Assembly (NCBI GenBank): GCA_964414715.1
Contig: CAYPXN010000114.1
Span: forward strand, 1-12,533
Direction of reading: 5' to 3'
Source: CAYPXN01 sp964414715
Lineage (GTDB): Bacteria > UBA10199 > JADFYH01
Length of the DNA: 12,533 nt
The notes beneath the pieces are model-generated. The model was not told the DNA's origin. It ran no database searches and worked only from the letters and a program-made list of their open reading frames with translations. Shown here piece after piece: positions 7,672 to 12,533 of the stretch. Each line of letters starts with the position of its first letter. The stretch's first letter is position 1. Both the position numbers and the translations under genes were made by a program.

Positions 7672-8098
7672 CGAAACTCCACTCCAATTTTTTTCCGAAT
7701 CCCAGCTTGTTATCGATGAGCCGTGCTTTTTCCATTTTGAGTGCACAAAACTCATGTTTGGCTTGGGTGAGAAGAAATGCCCGACTCATCGGAAATCTTT
7801 GAAAATAACATTTTTGAAGCTCAGAATCTCGGTTTGTTTCCGCTTTTCCCCAGACTTGCACACCCTGGATGAGTCCCATCTTTTCTGTTTCAAGATAAAT
7901 GCCTGCAGATACGGAATTGTTTTGTGAGATTTCCTGCATGTGACGTGTGTGTGCTTCCGAAGTGAAAATGAGTCTCATATTGTCAGCATCGAAGGCGTAA
8001 AAAAGAGGAGTGGAATGGGGAGTGTTGTTGTAAGAAGTGGAAAGTATGAAAATGTGGTGTTTATGAAGAAATTGAATCAGATTTTGAATGGAATTCAT
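7664..8098 (-). CDS. YhbP-like (UPF0306) FMN-binding split-barrel protein
   Basis: A 144-residue protein of the pyridoxamine 5'-phosphate oxidase-like split-barrel fold. The order of motifs matches YhbP/UPF0306: an N-terminal helix, STSYNNTPHSTPLFYAFD, IFTSEAHTRHMQEI, IQGVQVWGKAE, YFQRFPMSRAFLL, then LIDNKLGFGKKLEW at the C-terminus. Length is normal for the family. Members probably bind FMN or a related cofactor; the reaction is not established. It is the first gene of the leftward operon. It overlaps the radical SAM gene by eight bases (the stop lies within GATGTTTAA), so translation is coupled. The FNR-type palindrome at 8161-8180 lies 62 bases upstream of its start. Confidence 0.85.
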   Translation of the reverse strand: MNSIQNLIQFLHKHHIFILSTSYNNTPHSTPLFYAFDADNMRLIFTSEAHTRHMQEISQNNSVSAGIYLETEKMGLIQGVQVWGKAETNRDSELQKCYFQRFPMSRAFLLTQAKHEFCALKMEKARLIDNKLGFGKKLEWSFDV

Positions 8099-8160
8099 AG
8101 GCTTCTACTCTGGAATTGTGTTATAAAACAGGGAGCCTTCATGATTCATTTTAAAAAGTA

Positions 8161-8180
8161 AACATGATGTTAATCATGTT
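8161..8180. promoter_or_regulatory. FNR/DNR-type palindrome in the divergent spacer
   Basis: AACATGATGTTAATCATGTT is a perfect inverted repeat (8-base arms, 4-base spacer). Its core TGAT-N4-ATCA (8165-8176) matches the FNR/DNR family site TTGAT-N4-ATCAA at its inner four bases on each side. Its centre (8170.5) lies about 72 bases before the leftward operon and 31 before the cation transporter. On the minus strand a TATAAC at 8124-8119 could be the -10, placing the site near -59, close to a class I activator position. For the transporter it would sit over the promoter and more likely repress. The site is seen; the regulator and direction are inferred. Confidence 0.7.
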
Positions 8181-8201
8181 AGATAAGTTGGGTGCTTTTT
8201 C

Positions 8202-9089
8202 ATGTTTAGGGAAAAAAAACAGAGAGAGGAACTGATTGCTGTTCTTGTTTCCTTGGGTCTCGCCCTTCTCAAAGGGGGAGCGGCGATTGCAACGGGTACC
8301 TTGTCTCTTCTTGCCTCGGCCTTGGATTCCTTGATGGATTTTCTCGTTTCGAGTGTAAATTTGTTTGCGCTGGTGGTTTCACACAAGGAAGCCGATGCGG
8401 ATCATCCTTTTGGTCACGAAAAAGCGGAAGCGCTGGGTGGTTTGTTTCAATCTGTGATCTTGATTTTGACTTCCGGCTTTTTGATATATTCTTCCATTCA
8501 ACGTTTTCATCATCCTTTTGTCCTCGATCACCTTGATTTGGGAATGGCAGTAATTGTTTTTTCCATTCTGATGAGTTTCTGGATTTCATTTCGATTGAAA
8601 AAGACTGCCCGACAAACAGGATCGATGGTGTTAAAATCAGATGCCATTCATTATTCGGTCGACCTTTATTCTTATGTAGCCATTTTGCTTGCCTTCATTT
8701 TGATCAAGTTTACAGGTTGGAAAGCTTGGGATCCTTTGATGACTCTGCCTATCGCGCTCTATATTGGTGTGCAGGGCTTGGGAGTGGGGAGGGAGGCGGT
8801 GGATGAGTTGATGGACCGAGAAACCTCTCCGGAAATTCGTCATAAAGTACATGAGATTATTTCATTACATAAGCCTTTGGTTTTAGGCATGCATAATTTT
8901 AAAAGTCGCAGGGCTGCGGGAAAACGATTTATCCAGTTTCATTTGGAAATGAAAAAGCACCTGAGTTTTGAGCATGTGCATGAGATTACCGAAAAAATCG
9001 CCAAGGAAATCCGTACAGAAATGGGCAATGTGCATGTAATCATCCATCCCGACCCCGAAGGGCATGGTGAAGATGAAAGTGATTTGTAG
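8202..9089 (+). CDS. Cation diffusion facilitator, FieF/YiiP type
   Basis: A 295-residue inner-membrane proton-coupled exporter of divalent metal (Zn or Fe in the closest characterised relatives). Six hydrophobic segments precede a cytoplasmic C-terminal domain. The transport site is 2D-2H: D42 and D46 in DSLMD of helix 2 with H150 and D154 in HYSVD of helix 5, as in YiiP. The loop site DADHPFGHEKAEA supplies D65, H68 and H72, also as in YiiP. The C-terminal domain ends with HVIIHPDPEGH, a typical metal-binding tail. The family is certain, the metal is not. The ATG at 8202 starts the first residues conserved in the family; no strong ribosome-binding site precedes it. It is divergent from the YhbP-like operon, with the FNR-type palindrome between them. 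Confidence 0.95.
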   Translation: MFREKKQREELIAVLVSLGLALLKGGAAIATGTLSLLASALDSLMDFLVSSVNLFALVVSHKEADADHPFGHEKAEALGGLFQSVILILTSGFLIYSSIQRFHHPFVLDHLDLGMAVIVFSILMSFWISFRLKKTARQTGSMVLKSDAIHYSVDLYSYVAILLAFILIKFTGWKAWDPLMTLPIALYIGVQGLGVGREAVDELMDRETSPEIRHKVHEIISLHKPLVLGMHNFKSRRAAGKRFIQFHLEMKKHLSFEHVHEITEKIAKEIRTEMGNVHVIIHPDPEGHGEDESDL

Positions 9090-9090
9090 C

Positions 9091-9192
9091 TTTTGAAGTA
9101 ATTTTTTACATTTTTGAAGTAAAAAAATTCAAAGTAAGGTCTTTTGATGACCGACTTTTTTACCAGAGACCCCGCGAAATTTTTGGTAACCA
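9091..9192 (+). repeat. Repeats upstream of the sigma-54 promoter, possible activator sites
   Basis: TTTTGAAGTAA occurs twice, at 9091-9101 and 9112-9122, 21 bases apart (two helical turns). Downstream, TTACCA (9160-9165) and TGGTAA (9184-9189) form an inverted repeat, and TGGTAACCA (9184-9192) is itself palindromic. They lie about 85-185 bases before the predicted sigma-54 start, where enhancer-binding activators usually bind. A weak hairpin GGTC-N7-GACC (9138-9152) followed by six T residues may instead end the transporter transcript. The repeats are seen; roles are inferred. Confidence 0.4.
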
Positions 9193-9250
9193 TTTGAATT
9201 TATTTGGATATTTTTAAGTTTTGTTTGCTTAATAACCATTCGGATACTTT

Positions 9251-9265
9251 TGGCACATCCCTTGC
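9251..9265 (+). promoter_or_regulatory. Sigma-54 (RpoN) promoter, -24/-12
   Basis: TTGGCACATCCCTTGCTTT contains the invariant GG (9252-9253) and GC (9264-9265) exactly ten bases apart, with TGGCAC and TTGC matching the sigma-54 consensus TGGCAC-N5-TTGC. The expected transcription start is near 9277. This gives a leader of about 150 bases before the kinase gene at 9430. Sigma-54 promoters need an AAA+ activator, which is not encoded in the visible window. Confidence 0.85.
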
Positions 9266-9317
9266 TTTATCTTTCCCTTAAATAAGAAACCTTGGTGGGT
9301 CTCGTCGCTTCCTGATT

Positions 9318-9340
9318 CCCTTTAAATCTTTTGAAGAGGG
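9318..9340 (+). promoter_or_regulatory. Leader hairpin 1, masks the ribosome-binding site of the mini-ORF
   Basis: CCCTTTAAA (9318-9326) can pair with TTTGAAG-A-GG (9330-9339) through nine pairs, with one U-G wobble, one bulged A at 9337 and a three-base loop. The right arm contains GAAGAGGG, the purine-rich sequence just before the ATG at 9344. The same TTTAAA/TTTGAA core recurs in hairpin 2. Confidence 0.5.
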
Positions 9341-9343
9341 TGA

Positions 9344-9397
9344 ATGAGGAAACGAAGGTCATTTGAAGCTCGTGCCCCCGCTTTAAATGGCTCTTGA
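9344..9397 (+). CDS. 17-residue arginine-rich leader peptide candidate
   Basis: ATG at 9344 is preceded by GAAGAGGG (9333-9340) and opens a short frame reading MRKRRSFEARAPALNGS with TGA at 9395-9397. Four of the first ten residues are Arg. It lies wholly within the predicted sigma-54 leader. Its last codons cross the left arm of hairpin 2 (9372-9388) and it stops in that hairpin's loop. A ribosome translating it would therefore open the hairpin that hides the kinase ribosome-binding site. The frame is seen; translation and function are inference, and a chance ORF is possible. Confidence 0.4.
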   Translation: MRKRRSFEARAPALNGS

Positions 9398-9427
9398 GAC
9401 TCGGCGTCTTTTAATTTGAAGGGGCAC
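9372..9427 (+). promoter_or_regulatory. Leader hairpin 2, masks the ribosome-binding site of the kinase gene
   Basis: GTGCCCC (9372-9378) pairs perfectly with GGGGCAC (9421-9427). After a three-base bulge, TTTAAAT (9382-9388) pairs with ATTTGAA (9414-9420) with one U-G wobble, giving 14 pairs around a 25-base loop. The loop may hold a small AGAC/GTCT stem. The right arm contains GAAGGGG, the ribosome-binding sequence whose last G is five bases before the GTG start at 9430. The structure would block translation unless melted, bound or opened by ribosomes on the mini-ORF. Confidence 0.6.
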
Positions 9428-9429
9428 CT

Positions 9430-12057
9430 GTGTCGAATTTATATAGCAGACATAATTTATCTCAGAGTCATCTGAGCGCGATTCAGCGCGAGATGGATGT
9501 GGTGGATGAGAACTTTTCCAAAGAGGCGACGAATCTGGGATCTCTTGCGGGAATGACGGCGGCCTCTTTTGCGTTCAAAGCAACACGCCTTGCCTTTTTG
9601 TCTGGTACGGCTTCGAGTCTTGGTAAATTTCTTCCAAAATTTGTGATGAATAGCGCGGCATCTGCCTTGGGTTTGGTGGCAGAGGTAAGTACTTTGCGTG
9701 CGAGCAATAAACTTGTTGCGAAGTTGTCGGGAGAAGGAAGTGGAGAAGAAGTTTTTGAACGCCAGGGATTTTTGGGAACGACGGTCGATATTTTAGCATT
9801 GAAGTTTGCGGGTCATGCTTTTGCGCATCAAAATTTTATTTTGCGAGAATTTGCTTCTGCGCATGCGATGGTGTTTGGACATGCGGCTTCAGCACATTAC
9901 GGATGGACGCGAGAGGAAGAGGGGACTTACCTGGATAGACTCACTAAAGCTGCGGTGACGAACTTCCAGTTGAATGCAGGAATGGCCTGCATGGGATTTC
10001 TCAGTGGTGGTAGAATTTCAAGTTTGGAAAGTTCTCTCGATTTTGAAACCCGGAATGTTTCTTTTGCCTTTGATTTCAAGAATGCCCAAATTGCTCACAT
10101 GTTTTCAGATTCTGTGATTGCCCAAAGAGAAATGTCTAGGGCAGAGCAAATTCTCGACAGAAATAATGGCTTTCTCCATGATCTTGCAAACTTACTTTCA
10201 ACTCCCTTAGGGAACGTGAGTATTATTGCAAGAACAGCTCGTTTATCTCTTGCTGAAGACCATCCTTTTAGAGTTCAAGCTCAAAATTTGTTAAATCAAC
10301 TCAGTATTGCGATCGCAGTAATTGATGAAATAAGAAGACAACGAGCGGAGATGAGAACGGTGGCCGAGAGCCTCGAGGATAAATCGGATTTGGTACAGAG
10401 AGATACTGATATGGTCCGCTTGAAAATTTCAGAATTTCTTCACAAAATTCATCCCATTAAAGAATCCTACCTCAGTCTTGGACAAGCCTACGCTGAGCGC
10501 CCTGCTCTCATGGGGTATAAAAATTATCAGAAGCTAGAAGGCGTATTCGAAAAATTAGAAGGCTTTGCAGTTGCAAAACTGAAGGAGCTGGAAGAAACAA
10601 GTTTACCTGCTTTAGTGTCACTCAATACTGTGCTTCAAGAAGCTTGGAATTTTAGTGAAGCGGAAAGGGTGATTGCAGATGTGGAAACAGAACAACCCGA
10701 CCTGCTTCCGACAGATCTCCACCTGCACATTGATTCTTATTCTTTAATGTCTGCCATTCAGAACCTTTTAGTCAATGCCTGCCATGCCATGAGAGGCAGG
10801 CCAGTAAGACAGCTTCGTTTACATGGTCATCTCATGGAGATTGAGGGCAAAAACCAAATTATCATTGAAGTAAGAGATACGGGCAGTGGAATTTTGCCAG
10901 AGCATCGGTTGGATATTTTTAGACCGAATTTTACAACGAAACGCCGTGCGGGTTCCACAACTTCAGAAGGTCAAGATAGAACAGAACCGATCGGTACGGG
11001 AATGGGCCTCTATATGGCTTCCGAAATTATAAAGAAATATGGAGGTGAACTTACAATTGAAAGCACTGTTGGCGAGGGCAGCACTTTCAGAATTAAATTG
11101 AATCCCTTTGATCCTTCTCTGGGTATTGATGAAAAAATTTCAGCGGAGACATCTGTGGCCACCGACGAAGGGGGGCGTGGAAGAAAATATTCGCAAATAG
11201 CCCTCAAGAATGAGGAATCTGATTGGAAAAAAATATTTGGAGAAGTAGTCAGGCTCAGTTCGGACGAAGCTCTCAAGGATTCCGCTACTCGAGGAAAAAC
11301 TCTGGCAGAAGTGGCCCGCACCATTCTTCAGAAAACTCCCTATCCCGATTGCCAACGCGCACTTTTTAAAGTGCAGAGGATGTTGGAGCTCGCTTACGTA
11401 AGATTCGATTTCGACATGCTTCGGAGTTACCGAGAAAATGTAGATCCTGAAGTCAGTCGCTATATGGATTTTCTCATTCAGCAGGCCAATGTTCACGTGT
11501 CAGATAAAGACCATTTTTATACTCACGATGAAATGTCCTTGGATCTTCCGGGAATCTATGTGGTGCCGCAAGCTGACCATCTTCGGACAAACCTCTCCAC
11601 TCAATTCCCAAATACTTCAAGAAGTGTTTCCGAAACGGCAAGTATTTTTGCTCCAGAATCTGTTCCAGCTATGGTTTATGCCTTCGTCAATACTTTTAAA
11701 AATAGCATAAACTCCCTTCAGACAGCTGTCAGTATGCTTACCTTAATGGGTCCTGACATGTCTGTTCAGAAAATGCTTTCCGAAGTATCTACAGACGCTC
11801 GTGCTCAACGTATTCAAAACACTTTAAGAAAGGCACTCTTGGATGCGGCAGAATATCGACGAATTCTTTTAACCAATAAGGGAGAATATTCACGCCATTT
11901 CATTGTCCTTGCTTTTAATGATCCTGCTTACAATTTACGTGCAGAATATGCCTTGCTGACAAGCATATTGAATCAAATTCCTGAAGAACAAAGAAAAGAG
12001 TTTGGAATTCAAACGATTCCTTCCGAAGTGGAGATCCTGATTAATTTAGTCCAATAG
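9430..12057 (+). CDS. Large histidine kinase with unrecognised N- and C-terminal regions
   Basis: An 875-residue protein. Residues 1-205 form a Gly/Ala-rich, partly hydrophobic domain I do not recognise; residues 28-148 recur almost unchanged in the next gene. The kinase core follows: phosphoacceptor motif FLHDLANLLSTPL (H250; HDxxN type, as in HDFNN kinases) with a second helix to about 315, then an HATPase domain with N box NLLVNACHAM (445-454), G1 DTGSG (483-487), F box IFRPNFTTK and G2 GTGMGL (522-527), ending near 557. Residues 558-875 contain no receiver or DNA-binding motif I can see. The GTG start is chosen because GAAGGGG precedes it and because the start region resembles that of the next gene (M-x-N-[LI]-x-x-R). 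No response regulator is visible. It is probably driven by the sigma-54 promoter 165 bases upstream, with translation controlled by the leader hairpin. Confidence 0.87.
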   Translation: MSNLYSRHNLSQSHLSAIQREMDVVDENFSKEATNLGSLAGMTAASFAFKATRLAFLSGTASSLGKFLPKFVMNSAASALGLVAEVSTLRASNKLVAKLSGEGSGEEVFERQGFLGTTVDILALKFAGHAFAHQNFILREFASAHAMVFGHAASAHYGWTREEEGTYLDRLTKAAVTNFQLNAGMACMGFLSGGRISSLESSLDFETRNVSFAFDFKNAQIAHMFSDSVIAQREMSRAEQILDRNNGFLHDLANLLSTPLGNVSIIARTARLSLAEDHPFRVQAQNLLNQLSIAIAVIDEIRRQRAEMRTVAESLEDKSDLVQRDTDMVRLKISEFLHKIHPIKESYLSLGQAYAERPALMGYKNYQKLEGVFEKLEGFAVAKLKELEETSLPALVSLNTVLQEAWNFSEAERVIADVETEQPDLLPTDLHLHIDSYSLMSAIQNLLVNACHAMRGRPVRQLRLHGHLMEIEGKNQIIIEVRDTGSGILPEHRLDIFRPNFTTKRRAGSTTSEGQDRTEPIGTGMGLYMASEIIKKYGGELTIESTVGEGSTFRIKLNPFDPSLGIDEKISAETSVATDEGGRGRKYSQIALKNEESDWKKIFGEVVRLSSDEALKDSATRGKTLAEVARTILQKTPYPDCQRALFKVQRMLELAYVRFDFDMLRSYRENVDPEVSRYMDFLIQQANVHVSDKDHFYTHDEMSLDLPGIYVVPQADHLRTNLSTQFPNTSRSVSETASIFAPESVPAMVYAFVNTFKNSINSLQTAVSMLTLMGPDMSVQKMLSEVSTDARAQRIQNTLRKALLDAAEYRRILLTNKGEYSRHFIVLAFNDPAYNLRAEYALLTSILNQIPEEQRKEFGIQTIPSEVEILINLVQ
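9511..9872 (+). repeat. First copy of a 362-base coding direct repeat
   Basis: This segment of the kinase gene matches 12172-12533 without gaps, offset 2661 bases. I count 13 mismatches, about 96 percent identity. The first 94 bases or so are identical, whereas the 45 bases just before 9511 match at about 69 percent. Ten of the 13 differences are silent. The repeat probably continues past the window end. Confidence 0.9.
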
Positions 12058-12081
12058 TTTTCAATTGAAGAGTGTTTTTTT

Positions 12082-12533
12082 ATGGTGAATATTTTAAATC
12101 GAAGAGGACTCATTTCAAGTTTTTCTAGTCATCTGACTGCAGGTCAGCAGGAGATGGATTTACTCAACCAGAACTTTTCCAAAGAGGCGACGAATCTGGG
12201 ATCTCTTGCGGGAATGACGGCGGCCTCTTTTGCGTTCAAAGCAACACGCCTTGCCTTTTTGTCTGGGACGGCTTCGAGTCTTGGTAAATTTCTTCCAAAA
12301 TTTGTGATGAATAGTGCAGCTTCTGCCTTGGGTTTGGTGGCAGAGGTAAGTACTTTGCGTGCGAGCAATAAACTTGCTGCGAAATTGTCAGGAGAAGGAA
12401 GTGGAGAAGAAGTTTTTGAACGTCAGGGATTTTTAGGAACGACGGTCGATATTTTAGCATTAAAGTCTGTGGGTCATGCTTTTGCGCATCAGAATTTTAT
12501 TTTGCGAGAATTTGCTTCTGCGCATGCGATGGT
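12082..12533 (+). CDS. Second family member with the same N-terminal domain, 3' end outside the window
   Basis: ATG at 12082 is preceded by GAAGAG (12067-12072) and opens a frame to the window end (150 complete codons). The first 30 residues (starting MVNILNRRGLISSF) differ from the kinase upstream. From NFSKEATNLGSLAGM onward the two proteins are the same except for three substitutions (Val to Ala, Phe to Ser, Ala to Val). It starts 24 bases after the kinase stop, probably in the same transcript. Whether it also carries a kinase core or a different C-terminal part cannot be seen. A ten-base palindrome TTCAATTGAA (12060-12069) overlaps the ribosome-binding sequence. Confidence 0.9.
   Translation, partial: MVNILNRRGLISSFSSHLTAGQQEMDLLNQNFSKEATNLGSLAGMTAASFAFKATRLAFLSGTASSLGKFLPKFVMNSAASALGLVAEVSTLRASNKLAAKLSGEGSGEEVFERQGFLGTTVDILALKSVGHAFAHQNFILREFASAHAM
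12172..12533 (+). repeat. Second copy of the coding direct repeat, cut by the window end
   Basis: Gap-free match to 9511-9872 with 13 mismatches counted by eye. It encodes the shared N-terminal domain of the second family member. Because it reaches the window edge still matching perfectly over its last 32 bases, its true length is unknown. Confidence 0.9.

Noticed and set aside
7672..7755. Longer start for the radical SAM gene at 7755
   Set aside because: It would overlap the YhbP-like gene by 92 bases; the ATG at 7671 has a GGAG at good spacing and the usual short overlap.
8161..8180. Palindrome as a CRP (cAMP receptor) site
   Set aside because: CRP sites have a six-base spacer (TGTGA-N6-TCACA); here the core is TGAT-N4-ATCA, the FNR spacing.
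9483..9799. Minus-strand open frames in the repeated domain (also at 12144-12460)
   Set aside because: They occur twice only because the + strand coding DNA is duplicated; they have no start signals or recognisable domains.
9511..12533. Direct repeats as ends of a transposon
   Set aside because: The repeats are in-frame coding sequence of two paralogous genes, with no transposase, terminal inverted repeats or target-site duplication visible.

Overview
The window comes from a moderately AT-rich Gram-negative bacterium. A lipoprotein-type NosL, an exported NosD and a periplasmic-type N2O reductase point to an outer membrane. I cannot place the organism from sequence alone. The clade II (atypical) NosZ, the sigma-54 promoter and the large unorthodox histidine kinase would fit a deltaproteobacterial-like or related anaerobic lineage, but that is inference.

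Region 1 (1-5327, + strand) is the downstream part of a nitrous oxide reduction cluster: nosZ (5' end outside the window), a strong hairpin terminator/attenuator, a four-helix membrane protein typical of clade II nos clusters, nosL, nosD, nosF and nosY. All genes after the terminator overlap or touch, so they look like one transcription unit. NosZ reduces N2O to N2, NosL delivers copper, and NosD with the NosFY ABC transporter is needed to build the CuZ site. The nosF frame carries an in-frame TAG three codons after the Walker A motif, so the ATPase is broken as read here.

Region 2 (5423-8098, - strand) is a tight three-gene operon: a YhbP-like FMN split-barrel protein, a radical SAM protein with extra C-terminal cysteines, and a 12-helix NnrS-like membrane protein. 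A perfect 20-base palindrome with an FNR/DNR-type core (TGAT-N4-ATCA) lies in the divergent spacer between this operon and a FieF/YiiP-type cation efflux gene (8202-9089, + strand). This suggests control by low oxygen or nitric oxide.

Region 3 (9090-12533, + strand) begins with a 340-base spacer. It holds repeats, a textbook sigma-54 promoter (GG-N10-GC, 9252-9265), and a roughly 150-base leader with two hairpins of the same design. Each hairpin buries a GAAG(A)GGG ribosome-binding sequence, one before a 17-codon Arg-rich mini-ORF and one before the GTG start of an 875-residue protein. That protein has an N-terminal domain I do not recognise, an HDxxN-type histidine kinase core and a 318-residue C-terminal region I do not recognise. 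A second gene follows after 24 bases. Its N-terminal domain is almost identical in DNA (13 mismatches in 362 bases) and it runs off the window. The pair looks like the start of a tandem family sharing one N-terminal module under an unusual sigma-54 and RNA-leader control. This is the most likely undescribed system here.
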